NCBI GenBank assembly: GCA_902603055.1
Contig: CACKTD010000001.1
Span: 248,001-312,000 of the forward strand
Source: Coxiellaceae bacterium
Lineage (GTDB): Bacteria; Pseudomonadota; Gammaproteobacteria; Comchoanobacterales; Comchoanobacteraceae
Reading direction: 5' to 3'
Length of the DNA stretch: 64,000 nt
Both the position numbers and the translations under genes were made by a program. The notes beneath the pieces were generated by a model. The model saw nothing but the letters and a program-made list of their open reading frames with translations, was not told the DNA's origin and did no database searches. Shown here one piece after another: positions 25,396 through 34,594 of the stretch (positions are counted from its first letter, which is position 1; every line of letters begins with the position of its first letter).

Positions 25396-25959
25396 ATGTT
25401 TGAAGTTGGTGTTGATGAAGTTGGTCGAGGACCATTGGCGGGCCCTGTAGTAGCTGCTGCAGTTATGTTAGAGCCTGAGGATGACTTTCCTTATACTGAT
25501 TCCAAGCTCATGACGCCAAAAAAACGTATGCATGTTTTCTCACATTTATTATCCAATGCAAAAGCATGGTCTGTTGGTATTGTTGGAGTACAGCGTATTG
25601 ATGAAATTAATATTCTACAAGCATCTCTTGAAGCGATGCACATTGCTGTAAAGCGCATTTATATTGATGGTGCAAATGTGTTAGTAGATGGAAATAAACT
25701 CCCTCATTGGGATTACCCTTCAAAAGCTATTATCAAAGGGGATCTTACACAACGATGTATTGCTGCTGCATCAAACATTGCAAAAGTTGTGCGTGATGAG
25801 CTGATGGTCGCGTATTCCGAACGCTTTCCAAACTATGGGTTTGAAAGCCATAAAGGGTATCCTACAAAGCATCATACAGATGCTATGATGGAGTGGGGTT
25901 TAACACCAATTCATCGGCGATCCTACGCGCCTGTGAAAAAAATATTAGAACATTGCTAG
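25396..25959 (+). CDS. rnhB: Ribonuclease HII
   Basis: 187 residues. It cuts RNA in RNA-DNA hybrids and removes single ribonucleotides from DNA. The N-terminal G-V-D-E-V-G-R-G-P-L-A-G-P-V-V-A-A-A-V carries the catalytic Asp-Glu pair. D-S-K-L-M (about residue 34), V-D-G-N-K (about 97) and the later S-H-K-G-Y-P-T-K-H-H segment complete the family pattern. AAGGAG lies before the ATG. Length is close to the family norm (about 195-215). Confidence 0.97.
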   Translation: MFEVGVDEVGRGPLAGPVVAAAVMLEPEDDFPYTDSKLMTPKKRMHVFSHLLSNAKAWSVGIVGVQRIDEINILQASLEAMHIAVKRIYIDGANVLVDGNKLPHWDYPSKAIIKGDLTQRCIAAASNIAKVVRDELMVAYSERFPNYGFESHKGYPTKHHTDAMMEWGLTPIHRRSYAPVKKILEHC

Positions 25960-26003
25960 AAATTTGGTCGCGCTTACGATAAAATTCAGAATGAGGTGAA
26001 GGT

Positions 26004-26642
26004 ATGCGGATAAAAAATCTATTGTTGTTGTGTGTCGTGGCATGTGCCAGTGCTGAATTTTATATATCAGGTGGATTATCTTTAACGGGTTACAATGAAG
26101 AATATGATTATTCCAATAGTACTACCACGCTTGATATAGAAAGTGGTGTAACATCGCCTGGCTTTGGTTTATTCACAGGTTATCAGTCTACCAGAGAAAG
26201 TTCGCGAGAAAGCAATTTAGGCTACTTCTTCGATGCAGGTTTGAACGTGATGCCTAGTGAACAAGAAATGGTTTCTGCAGATACTGATGCAGTGAATGTG
26301 GATATCAAAACCACATCAAGCTACGCGTATTTATTAAGAGCAGGCTCCATGTTTAGAGCTTCATCCAATCTTTTCCCTTTTATATTAGGATCATTAATGT
26401 TTGAGCCTGACTATGAAGTTACTCTGACTGAGGGAAGTACAACTACAGAATTTACTAAAGATATTACAAGTTTTGGTCTAGGTGTTGGTCTTCGTGGTTA
26501 TGCTGGAGAAAGTGGATTTTACGAATTTAGTTATTTGTATACCTCTGGTGGCGATTTAGATATTGTAAGTGGCACAACGAACACCTTCACAATTAATCCA
26601 CAACGTAGTATATTTTTAGCAGCCATAGGGCGAAATTTTTAA
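26004..26642 (+). CDS. Putative outer-membrane beta-barrel protein
   Basis: 212 residues. A signal peptide covers about 1-17 (ends A-S-A, then E). The mature part is made of alternating amphipathic strands with Gly, Tyr, Thr and Ser. It ends in ...I-F-L-A-A-I-G-R-N-F, and a C-terminal Phe is the usual barrel-assembly signal. The length suggests an eight-stranded barrel. GAAGG precedes the ATG. I cannot name a family; opacity-type or OmpA-like small barrels are the nearest fit. It stands alone between rnhB and dnaE, so its job is not indicated by context. Confidence 0.7.
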   Translation: MRIKNLLLLCVVACASAEFYISGGLSLTGYNEEYDYSNSTTTLDIESGVTSPGFGLFTGYQSTRESSRESNLGYFFDAGLNVMPSEQEMVSADTDAVNVDIKTTSSYAYLLRAGSMFRASSNLFPFILGSLMFEPDYEVTLTEGSTTTEFTKDITSFGLGVGLRGYAGESGFYEFSYLYTSGGDLDIVSGTTNTFTINPQRSIFLAAIGRNF

Positions 26643-26675
26643 TTTTTAATCATTAAAATCATAAGGTGATTGTTA

Positions 26676-29600
26676 GTGGCATCGTTCTGTCATTTACGCG
26701 TACACAGTGAATTCAGTATTAAAGACGGTATCATCAAGATACCGAGTCTTATTGAACAGGCATCCAAGGATAGCGGTATGGAGGCTGTGGCTCTTACGGA
26801 TGACGGTAATTTATATGCTGCATTAAAATTCTACAATGCGGCAGTACAACAGTCAGTTAGACCGATCATAGGTGCTGATCTTCGCATTCGTCATACCAAT
26901 GGTCAAGAAGGTAATTTTACATTGCTCTGTCGAAACTGGGACGGTTATTTACAGTTATCTCGTTGGCTCACAAAAGCATATATTGAACAATCAAACGCAG
27001 TGATTTCATCAGAGTGGATAGAGGCTGGTGATTGCTCTGGCTTTATTGTACTGTCAGGTGGGTATCATGCAGATTGGATTGAGGCATTAAGAAATCAAGC
27101 GCCTAAAGTGGCTGCAGAATGCTTAAACTTTTGGAAAAAACATTTTCCAGATGCGTATTATTTAGAATTACAACGAATTGGCTGGAAGAATGAAAAGGGT
27201 TTTATTCGAAAATCTGCAGCGATCTCGTTAGAGTATGATTTACCACTTGTTGCCACAAACCCTGTATTGTTTGTTCATGCAGTAGATTATGATGCACAGC
27301 AAGCGCGTTATTGTATTGGTGAGGGACAATATTTAGCGGCAACAGAAAATGAATACACCGCTAAGCAACATTTTCGTTCCAGTGAAGAAATGGTGTCACT
27401 TTTTGCTGATTTCCCAGAAGCCATTGAAAATAGTGTTTATATCTCAGAGCGTTGTGTAGTTGAGATGCCTCAAGGTCAAACTCATTTACCACAATTTGAG
27501 GTTCCAGATGGCTCGTCTGATAAAGAAACATTGGCGAAAGAGGCTATTGAAGGGCTTCAATCTAAAATCGGAGACATCACCTCAGAATATCAAGAGCGTT
27601 TAGATTTTGAGCTTGCAATCATAAATAAAATGGGCTTTGCCAGTTACTTTTTAATTGTTGCTGATTTTATTGGTTGGGCAAAGAAAAACGAAATACCTGT
27701 TGGTCCTGGTCGGGGTTCTGGTGCTGGCTCAATGGTTGCATATGGTTTGGATATAACTGACTTAGATCCTTTAGTTCATGGCTTGCTTTTTGAGCGTTTT
27801 TTGAATCCCATGCGGGTATCTATGCCGGATTTTGATATTGATTTTTGTATGGAAAAGCGTGATTTGGTCATCGACTATGTGTTTAGGACGTATGGTCAAG
27901 ATAAAGTGGCACAAATCATTACTTATGGTACATTGGCTGCAAAGGCAGTGGTTCGTGATGTTGGCCGAGTTCTCGGGATTCCATACCCTCGGGTGGATGG
28001 AATAGCAAAGCTCATACCTTTTGAATTAGGTATCACTCTAGAAGATGCGCTTAAACAAGAACCTAGATTGAAGGTTGAGATTAAAGAAGACGAAGCCATT
28101 GCACAACTATTTGAATTAGCTCTAAAGCTAGAGGGTGTTGTCAGAAACGTAGGTAAGCATGCGGGTGGTGTCGTGATTGCGCCACGCGCGATTGATACGT
28201 TTATGCCATTGTATCAAGATACGAGTGCATCTCAGCCTGTGACCCAGTTTGATAAAGATGATGTTGAAAAGATGGGTCTGGTTAAGTTCGATTTCTTAGG
28301 GTTAAGAACATTGACCATTATTGATTGGGCTTTCAAGAATATTGCAGCTAACTTACAGAAAAATATTACAACACGAGATATTGCATTAGATGATGAGGCT
28401 ACTTTTGAATACCTGCATAAAAACAAAAGTGTTGCTATTTTTCAGCTGGAATCTCAGGGAATGCAAGAGCTTGTAAATCGATTGCAGCCAGATCGATTTG
28501 ATGACTTGGTGGCATTGGTTGCGTTATATCGACCAGGTCCATTGCAATCAGGGATGGTGGATGAGTATGTGGATCGTAAACATGGTCGTAAAAAGATCGT
28601 TTATTTACACCCCAAATTGGGGCCTATTTTAGATGATACGTATGGTGTTATTCTTTATCAGGAGCAGGTGATGCAGATTGCACAGGATCTGGCTGGTTAT
28701 ACACTTGGTTCTGCTGACTTGCTTCGAAGAGCGATGGGTAAAAAGAAGCCAGAAGAAATGGCCAAACAGCGTCAGGTATTTATTGATGGATGTCATGAGA
28801 ATGATATTGATGAGAAGGTCGCCATTGAGATATTTGATTTAATTGAGAAATTTGCAGGCTATGGTTTTAACAAATCGCACTCTGCGGCATATGCGTTACT
28901 CACATATCAAACAGCTTGGCTTAAGGTGCATTATCCAGCGTCGTTTATGGCGGCTGTTTTAACCTCAGAATTAGATAATACAGATAAGATTATGACATTG
29001 ATTGATGATTGTCGTATCAATGAAGTTAAAATACATTCCCCCTGTATTAATTCAAGTACAGCAACGTTTTCCCCCATCAATACCTCAGAGGTTAGCTATG
29101 GCCTAGCAGCCATCAAAGGTATTGGTGGTGCACTTGCAAATAACATTATTGCTGAAAGAACTACGCCATTTTCTGATTTATCGGATATTTGTATTCGCTT
29201 ACACAAAAAAATCAATAAGCGTGCTTTGGAAGCATTGATTGGTTCGGGTGCCTTGGACTCTTTTGGTTGTGAGCGTTCAGTTTTATATGCATCCATTGAT
29301 AAAGCCATCAAACAAGCAGAGCAGCAAGCAAATGCAGACCTTCAAGGCCAAATGGACTTATTGTCCACAATGACAGATGCACCTTCTGTGTTTGAGTATA
29401 TTCAAGCAAAGCCTTTTTCATTATTTCAGAAGCTTCAACTGGAAAAAGAAAGCCTTGGTTATTATTTATCTGGGCATCCGATAGATGAATATGCATCAGA
29501 GCTGGATGCTTTGAAGATTGTGCCTTTACAAAAAGTGGATCGAACTAAAAAAAGTGTCACAGTGGTTGGTCTTCAATCTGCGAAGCGAGTGATTAATGGC

Positions 29601-30056
29601 AAAAGAGGACGCTTTGCGTTTGTCAGGCTTGAGGATGCTTCAGGTGCTTTGGAAACAGCATTCTTTAATGACACGTATGATCAATTTGTTGATATTCTCA
29701 ATGAGGGTGGCCCAATCGTGTGTCAAGGTAGTATGGAGTTTGATGATTTTAGCAAGGGCTATCGATTAGAGATAAAAAAGATTTGGTCTCTAGAGGAATT
29801 TAGAGCTTTAAAGCATGCAGAGCTTTTCATCACATTTAATCCTAAGATTACTGATATTGATTGTAAGAAAGTATCTGCACTTTTGAAAAAATCCAATGGA
29901 CGATGTCAGGTCAAATTTGATTTGAATGTAGAGGATATTCAGTCCAAATTAATCGCAGAACAAAAGGTTGCGATCAATCAGCCGTTGATAGAGGCGCTAA
30001 GTCAAATAAATTCTATCCAATCAATCCAAGTAAGATATCCTAGTTTAAAGCAGTAG
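26676..30056 (+). CDS. dnaE: DNA polymerase III alpha subunit
   Basis: 1126 residues (E. coli 1160). It is the replicative polymerase catalytic subunit. The PHP domain lies at the N-terminus (H-L-R-V-H-S-E-F-S-I), the palm region contains G-P-G-R-G-S-G-A-G-S and the catalytic P-D-F-D-I-D-F, and helix-hairpin-helix and OB-fold regions lie towards the C-terminus. I choose GTG at 26676, with AAGGTG seven bases upstream, over TTG at 26670, which is only two bases from that site. No polC-type exonuclease insertion is seen, so this is the ordinary proteobacterial form that uses separate DnaQ. Confidence 0.97.
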   Translation: MASFCHLRVHSEFSIKDGIIKIPSLIEQASKDSGMEAVALTDDGNLYAALKFYNAAVQQSVRPIIGADLRIRHTNGQEGNFTLLCRNWDGYLQLSRWLTKAYIEQSNAVISSEWIEAGDCSGFIVLSGGYHADWIEALRNQAPKVAAECLNFWKKHFPDAYYLELQRIGWKNEKGFIRKSAAISLEYDLPLVATNPVLFVHAVDYDAQQARYCIGEGQYLAATENEYTAKQHFRSSEEMVSLFADFPEAIENSVYISERCVVEMPQGQTHLPQFEVPDGSSDKETLAKEAIEGLQSKIGDITSEYQERLDFELAIINKMGFASYFLIVADFIGWAKKNEIPVGPGRGSGAGSMVAYGLDITDLDPLVHGLLFERFLNPMRVSMPDFDIDFCMEKRDLVIDYVFRTYGQDKVAQIITYGTLAAKAVVRDVGRVLGIPYPRVDGIAKLIPFELGITLEDALKQEPRLKVEIKEDEAIAQLFELALKLEGVVRNVGKHAGGVVIAPRAIDTFMPLYQDTSASQPVTQFDKDDVEKMGLVKFDFLGLRTLTIIDWAFKNIAANLQKNITTRDIALDDEATFEYLHKNKSVAIFQLESQGMQELVNRLQPDRFDDLVALVALYRPGPLQSGMVDEYVDRKHGRKKIVYLHPKLGPILDDTYGVILYQEQVMQIAQDLAGYTLGSADLLRRAMGKKKPEEMAKQRQVFIDGCHENDIDEKVAIEIFDLIEKFAGYGFNKSHSAAYALLTYQTAWLKVHYPASFMAAVLTSELDNTDKIMTLIDDCRINEVKIHSPCINSSTATFSPINTSEVSYGLAAIKGIGGALANNIIAERTTPFSDLSDICIRLHKKINKRALEALIGSGALDSFGCERSVLYASIDKAIKQAEQQANADLQGQMDLLSTMTDAPSVFEYIQAKPFSLFQKLQLEKESLGYYLSGHPIDEYASELDALKIVPLQKVDRTKKSVTVVGLQSAKRVINGKRGRFAFVRLEDASGALETAFFNDTYDQFVDILNEGGPIVCQGSMEFDDFSKGYRLEIKKIWSLEEFRALKHAELFITFNPKITDIDCKKVSALLKKSNGRCQVKFDLNVEDIQSKLIAEQKVAINQPLIEALSQINSIQSIQVRYPSLKQ

Positions 30057-30082
30057 TTTGCTCCGAAAGCGCATATTTTTGC

Positions 30083-30088
30083 TATAAT
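30083..30088 (+). promoter_or_regulatory. -10 box of the 256-residue protein gene
   Basis: Consensus TATAAT, with TTGCTC 19 bases upstream as a weak -35. AAGGAT lies between it and the ATG at 30117, giving a leader of about 20 bases. Confidence 0.5.
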
Positions 30089-30116
30089 AAAAGTATAACA
30101 AAAATAAGGATTTATT

Positions 30117-30887
30117 ATGCCTTTAACAAACCGAAATGAAAGCTATGAAAAACATGCTGGCACATTTAAAAGTCTATATTCGCGTTTCAAAACATTAAAT
30201 AAGTTTTTTAATAGCGTTGGGCCTCAAGCAGTAGATATAACAATTTTGTGTAAGGGTCAAAAAATTCAAAAGACCGAAGGTCTAAATATCACAACAGATA
30301 ACAGAATTCATCTTAAAATCGATAAAGAGTTAAGGGATAGCATTAAAAAAATAATGAATGTGTCTTCTGATACTTTAAGAGAATTTGAAAGTGGACTCAC
30401 ACGTGAAACCGTTAAGGATATATACACCGAGCAAAATTGCGAATTGTATGACAATCATTTGAATTCTAAAATTAAGGCAAATAGAAAGGATGCACTGAAT
30501 AAGGACCCTAGTCAGGCGTTAACAAATGCTAGTAATGCTCTAGATATGGTAGAATCTACTGTTTGCTACTTGGCGGGGAATAAAGGTATTGATGTATACT
30601 CAGTAGGTGAAAATTTGCAACCGCAGTATATAGATAAGTTAACTGAATCTCTAGGCTTAGATGAGTCTGGTAAAGAAATATTTAAGAACCTCCCAATAGG
30701 GATAGTCTCTAATTTAATAGATAATAAATCAGCTAAATTGGATGATTTAAGAGGTTTCATTCAAGGGTTTTGTGGCACTAAAGATGGTGCTATGAAGCAT
30801 AAAACCTTTGACATTGGAAAAATCATAGGAGATATGGTTAATGAGCCCAAATCACCTAGAAGTGTTACTTCCCCTACCAGTCAATAA
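30117..30887 (+). CDS. Unrecognised 256-residue soluble protein
   Basis: Not recognised. It has no signal peptide or membrane span. The N-terminus is charged and Lys/Arg-rich (about 1-40), the middle is helical with many Asn, Lys, Asp and Ser residues, and the last 17 residues are unstructured and rich in Ser, Pro and Thr (E-P-K-S-P-R-S-V-T-S-P-T-S-Q). It has its own consensus -10 box and a Shine-Dalgarno-like AAGGAT. The 3' end overlaps convergent ung by 14 bases. A polar, flexible C-terminus in a lone gene of a Dot/Icm-bearing genome fits an effector, but this is inference only. Confidence 0.6.
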   Translation: MPLTNRNESYEKHAGTFKSLYSRFKTLNKFFNSVGPQAVDITILCKGQKIQKTEGLNITTDNRIHLKIDKELRDSIKKIMNVSSDTLREFESGLTRETVKDIYTEQNCELYDNHLNSKIKANRKDALNKDPSQALTNASNALDMVESTVCYLAGNKGIDVYSVGENLQPQYIDKLTESLGLDESGKEIFKNLPIGIVSNLIDNKSAKLDDLRGFIQGFCGTKDGAMKHKTFDIGKIIGDMVNEPKSPRSVTSPTSQ

Positions 30888-31527
30888 TCTCACGATTATC
30901 TTTACTCAAAAGTGCATTTGTTTTAGAAAAGTGTTTGCAGCCTAAAAACCCTCGATGAGCTGATAAAGGTGATGGATGTGTCGTCTTTAATATGTGATGT
31001 TTTATTGGATCAATCTCTTTGGCTGTTTGTTGTGCAAATGCTCCCCATAATAAAAAAACGACACCTTCAAGGTGAGTGTTAATTGATTGAATAATATGGT
31101 GAGTAAACTGATCCCAGCCCCATTTAGAATGAGAGCCTGCTTGACCTGCTTCAACAGTCAGTGTGTGGTTTAATAATAAGACACCTTGTTTTGCCCAATG
31201 CTCCAAGCAGCCACTTGATGGAGTTTTCACTCCACAATCATTTTCAAGCTCTTTAAAAATATTACGAAGTGATGGTGGAAACGGAGTTCCAGGAAGTACT
31301 GAAAAACATAAACCGTGAGCTTGTCCAGGTCCATGGTAGGGGTCTTGGCCGAGAATGACTACTTTGATTTTATTAAAGGGAGTTAATTTAATGGCATTAA
31401 AAATATTTTCTTTAGCGGGGTAGATGACCTTGTTTTGACTATAAGCGTGATCAAGCTTTTTGAGGATTTCTTTAAAGTAGGGTTTGGCTTTTTCAGGGCC
31501 AAGTAGTGTATTCCAATCAACTGACAT
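30874..31527 (-). CDS. ung: Uracil-DNA glycosylase
   Basis: 217 residues (E. coli 229). It removes uracil from DNA in base-excision repair. Family-1 motifs are present: G-Q-D-P-Y-H-G with the catalytic Asp, G-T-P-F-P-P-S-L-R-N, L-L-L-N-H-T-L-T-V and H-P-S-P-L-S-A-H-R-G-F. Its -10 TATAAT ends seven bases before the ATG, so the mRNA is probably leaderless. It diverges from gmk with overlapping -35 regions. Confidence 0.97.
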   Translation of the reverse strand: MSVDWNTLLGPEKAKPYFKEILKKLDHAYSQNKVIYPAKENIFNAIKLTPFNKIKVVILGQDPYHGPGQAHGLCFSVLPGTPFPPSLRNIFKELENDCGVKTPSSGCLEHWAKQGVLLLNHTLTVEAGQAGSHSKWGWDQFTHHIIQSINTHLEGVVFLLWGAFAQQTAKEIDPIKHHILKTTHPSPLSAHRGFLGCKHFSKTNALLSKDNREIIDW

Positions 31528-31534
31528 TTTAACG

Positions 31535-31564
31535 ATTATACCTTCTTTTTGATCAGCGCTTCAA
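31535..31564 (-). promoter_or_regulatory. ung promoter
   Basis: Minus-strand TTGAAG (plus 31559-31564), an 18-base spacer and TATAAT (plus 31535-31540). The -10 ends seven bases from the ung ATG. The -35 shares bases with that of gmk on the other strand. Confidence 0.65.
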
Positions 31565-31588
31565 TAAGTTTCCATATTATGCTATATT
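31560..31588 (+). promoter_or_regulatory. gmk promoter
   Basis: TTCAAT (31560-31565), a 17-base spacer and TATATT (31583-31588), ending seven bases before the gmk ATG. The -35 overlaps the divergent ung -35, so the two polymerases probably compete. Confidence 0.55.
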
Positions 31589-31595
31589 TTCCAAC

Positions 31596-32246
31596 ATGAA
31601 TGCCGGTCAATTATTTATTATCACAGCACCTTCTGGAACGGGTAAAACCACGTTGATAAAGCGTGCTTTAGCCGAAATCAATAATTTAGCAGTTTCAATA
31701 TCGTATACCACTCGAAAAAAACGGCCTTCTGAGAAAAATGGGAAAAGCTATCATTTCGTTTCACAGGAAGAATTTAAAGAGAAGGTGAAAGTGGGAGCGT
31801 TTGCTGAATATGCAGATGTTTTTGGGCACCTATATGGAACAGCATGGCAAGATTTAGTGGATTTAAGAGCTAAACAAGTGGATGTAATATTAGAACTTGA
31901 TTATCAAGGAGCTTTGTCCATTCAAAAGCTGATGCCTGAAGTTATTTCTATTTTTATTTTACCACCGGATTTTGATACCTTAAAAGAGCGTCTTGATAAA
32001 CGAAATGAGGACAATAAAAAATCCATTAAGGTGCGCTTAGACCGTGCTTGCGATGAAATGCGCATGGCTGGCGAATTTGATTTTATTATTTTTAATGAGA
32101 ACATTGATCAAGCATTTGATGAGTTACGCTCCATTATATGCGCGCAACGATTGAAGTGGAGTGCAATGAGTGCTAAAAAGGTACAAAGCTTCCAAAATCT
32201 TACAAATCATGATAGAATTGCTATTTATTCGAATAAGGAAGATTAA
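31596..32246 (+). CDS. gmk: Guanylate kinase
   Basis: 216 residues. It phosphorylates GMP to GDP with ATP. The P-loop A-P-S-G-T-G-K-T-T is at about residues 11-19. The GMP-binding region shows [20 protein letters not shown]. No Shine-Dalgarno precedes the ATG and a -10 box ends seven bases away. It heads the classic gmk-rpoZ-spoT order. rpoZ starts one base after its stop. Confidence 0.97.
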   Translation: MNAGQLFIITAPSGTGKTTLIKRALAEINNLAVSISYTTRKKRPSEKNGKSYHFVSQEEFKEKVKVGAFAEYADVFGHLYGTAWQDLVDLRAKQVDVILELDYQGALSIQKLMPEVISIFILPPDFDTLKERLDKRNEDNKKSIKVRLDRACDEMRMAGEFDFIIFNENIDQAFDELRSIICAQRLKWSAMSAKKVQSFQNLTNHDRIAIYSNKED

Positions 32247-32247
32247 A

Positions 32248-32457
32248 ATGGCTCGAGTTACCATAGAAGATTGTTTATTAAAAGAAGATGACCGATTTAG
32301 GATCGTTTTAGCAGCAGCTAAAAGAGCAAAAGCAATTCAATTAGGCGCTGAGCCTCATGTTGAGATTGAAAATGATAAATCAACAGTTGTTGCATTGCGA
32401 GAAATTGCTGCAGGCCATCATCAACCACAACCAGTAGTAGAAGATTCCGAGATTTAA
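32248..32457 (+). CDS. rpoZ: RNA polymerase omega subunit
   Basis: 69 residues, shorter than the E. coli protein (91). It helps assemble RNA polymerase and is part of the ppGpp site. [17 protein letters not shown] is the standard N-terminus and [10 protein letters not shown] is also typical. AAGGAAGAT precedes the ATG at 32248. A longer in-frame reading from 32170 overlaps gmk and is not needed. spoT follows 19 bases later. Confidence 0.96.
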   Translation: MARVTIEDCLLKEDDRFRIVLAAAKRAKAIQLGAEPHVEIENDKSTVVALREIAAGHHQPQPVVEDSEI

Positions 32458-32476
32458 ACTCGGTTAGGTCATTAAG

Positions 32477-34594
32477 ATGAGTGGTTTTAATGATCTAAAA
32501 AAAGAACTTGATTACCTTGAATTAGAGCAACTCAATAAAGTTGAAGAAGCTTTTTCGCTTGCTAACGCAGCTCATGAGGGTCAAAAACGGGTTTCAGGCG
32601 ATCCATACATTTGTCATCCGGTAGAAGTTACTAAAATATTAGCGTCATATATGATGGATTATGAATCCATCATTGCAGGTTTACTTCATGATGTTATTGA
32701 AGACACACAAATCACAAAGATAGAAATTAAGGAGCAATTTGGAGATCAAGTTGCAAACTTGGTTGATGGTTTAAGTAAGTTAAAAAAAGCTGAATTTAAA
32801 AATAGAACCATTGCACAAGGTGAGAATTTTCGTAAGATGTTGTTAGCAATGGCTAACGATATTCGCGTCATTATTATCAAGCTTGCAGATCGATTGCATA
32901 ATATTCGCACCATCCATGTGCTTTCAGATGAGCGTCGAACACGTATCGCTACTGAAACCCTGGAAATATTTTCGCCTATTGCGCGTCGATTGGGGATGCA
33001 TGATGTTTCTTTAGAGCTTGAGGATTTATCATTTAAAACACTTTACCCAAAACGTTATCGAGTGTTGCAGCAAGCATTGCGTAAAATTGAATCTCAGCAT
33101 CAACATACCATGCAAAAAATTCTAAATCGTATTCGAGATGCAATCACAAAAGCAGGTATTAAATTATTATCGCTAGAGTCGCGTAAGAAAAATTTATACA
33201 GTATTTATCTAAAAATGAAACGCAAACGTCTATCATTTTCTGAGCTAACCGATGTTTTTGCCAGTCGTATCATTTTAACAAATGAAGCAGATTGCTATCG
33301 TGTTTTAGGAATTGTACATAAATTATTTATGCCTCTGTATGAAAAGTTTAAAGATTATATCGCGGTTCCTAAGCCTAATGGATACCAATCGTTGCATACA
33401 GTGCTTTTTGGTCCATCAGGAATACCGATTGAAGTCCAAATTAGAACTCAAATGATGGAAGAAATGGCCTCAAGTGGGATTGCTGCCCACTGGCAATATA
33501 AAATCGGTAAATTTGAAGATAAAGAACATCGTTGGCTTGAAAGCCTTATTAGTATTCAGAAAGTTATTGGGAACTCTGAAGAGTTTATTAAAAATGTCAA
33601 AATGGATCTTTTTAATGAAGAAGTTTACGTATTTACACCTGCAGGGGAAATTATAGAGTTACCCCACAATGCGACTGCAATGGATTTTGCATTCGCGGTT
33701 CATACTGAAATTGGAAAACATTGTGTTGCAGCTAAGATAGATAGACAGTTGGCGCCGTTATCGAGTGTGTTGAGTAATGGGCAAACGGTTGAAATTATTA
33801 CGGCTGAATCTGCCTCGCCCTCTGCTGTCTGGTTAGACATAGTGGTAACACCAAAAGCAAAAACTACAATTCATAATCACATAAAAAATCAGCAGAAAAA
33901 AGAATCCATTGATTTGGGTGAGAAACTGTTGGCACATTCTTTTCAAAAATACAACGTAAAGCTAAAAGACATTTTAGATCGTGATCTCAATGATTTTTTA
34001 ATACACAGTCATTGTCATTCACTCGATGATTTATATATGTCCATTGGTATGGGTAATTTCTCACCAGACCTTATTGCAGAACAAATAATCAATCAAGTCC
34101 ATCCAGGAGCTAAACGCAAACGGACAAGAAAGAAAACTCCTACAATCCCGATGCCTATAAAAGGCACAGAAGGATATATTTTAAAATATGCAGATTGTTG
34201 TTACCCAATTCCAGGCGACCCAATTATTGGGATATTGACGGCAGGTAAAGGACTGTTAGTGCATTGTGAGAGTTGTGCAAAAACTTTAAAGGTGCGTAAG
34301 GTTGCTGATCGTTATATTCATCTAGAATGGTCGTTGAAAGACATCAGTAAAGCTTTTTTAGTGCCCATTAAGATATATGCAACAAATCATAAGGGTGTTT
34401 TAGCATCTATCACCTCGATTATTTCAGAGCTTTCAATCAATATTCAGGATCTTGAGATTCATCATGCGGATGAAAAACATGTCCATATTTGTATGTATGT
34501 AAACGTTAAAGACCGAAATCAGTTGGCAAATTTGATAAAACGGCTTAGAATATTAAAATACGTAGACAAAATAGCTCGATATACTAAACAATGA
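32477..34594 (+). CDS. spoT: SpoT/Rel bifunctional (p)ppGpp synthetase-hydrolase
   Basis: 705 residues, the family norm. It makes and breaks the stringent-response alarmone. The HD hydrolase domain (about 25-175) keeps H-D-V-I-E-D-T, so hydrolysis should be active. The synthetase domain (about 230-345) has R-x-K-N-L-Y-S and E-V-Q-I-R-T. A TGS domain (about 385-445) and a C-terminal ACT domain (about 630-705) follow. It sits in gmk-rpoZ-spoT. If no separate relA exists this would be the only long Rel protein, which this window cannot show. Its TGA stop overlaps the folD ATG (ATGA). Confidence 0.96.
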   Translation: MSGFNDLKKELDYLELEQLNKVEEAFSLANAAHEGQKRVSGDPYICHPVEVTKILASYMMDYESIIAGLLHDVIEDTQITKIEIKEQFGDQVANLVDGLSKLKKAEFKNRTIAQGENFRKMLLAMANDIRVIIIKLADRLHNIRTIHVLSDERRTRIATETLEIFSPIARRLGMHDVSLELEDLSFKTLYPKRYRVLQQALRKIESQHQHTMQKILNRIRDAITKAGIKLLSLESRKKNLYSIYLKMKRKRLSFSELTDVFASRIILTNEADCYRVLGIVHKLFMPLYEKFKDYIAVPKPNGYQSLHTVLFGPSGIPIEVQIRTQMMEEMASSGIAAHWQYKIGKFEDKEHRWLESLISIQKVIGNSEEFIKNVKMDLFNEEVYVFTPAGEIIELPHNATAMDFAFAVHTEIGKHCVAAKIDRQLAPLSSVLSNGQTVEIITAESASPSAVWLDIVVTPKAKTTIHNHIKNQQKKESIDLGEKLLAHSFQKYNVKLKDILDRDLNDFLIHSHCHSLDDLYMSIGMGNFSPDLIAEQIINQVHPGAKRKRTRKKTPTIPMPIKGTEGYILKYADCCYPIPGDPIIGILTAGKGLLVHCESCAKTLKVRKVADRYIHLEWSLKDISKAFLVPIKIYATNHKGVLASITSIISELSINIQDLEIHHADEKHVHICMYVNVKDRNQLANLIKRLRILKYVDKIARYTKQ

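Noticed and set aside
32170..32247. In-frame upstream extension of rpoZ
   Set aside because: It lies wholly inside gmk; the conserved omega N-terminus starts at 32248 with a good ribosome site.
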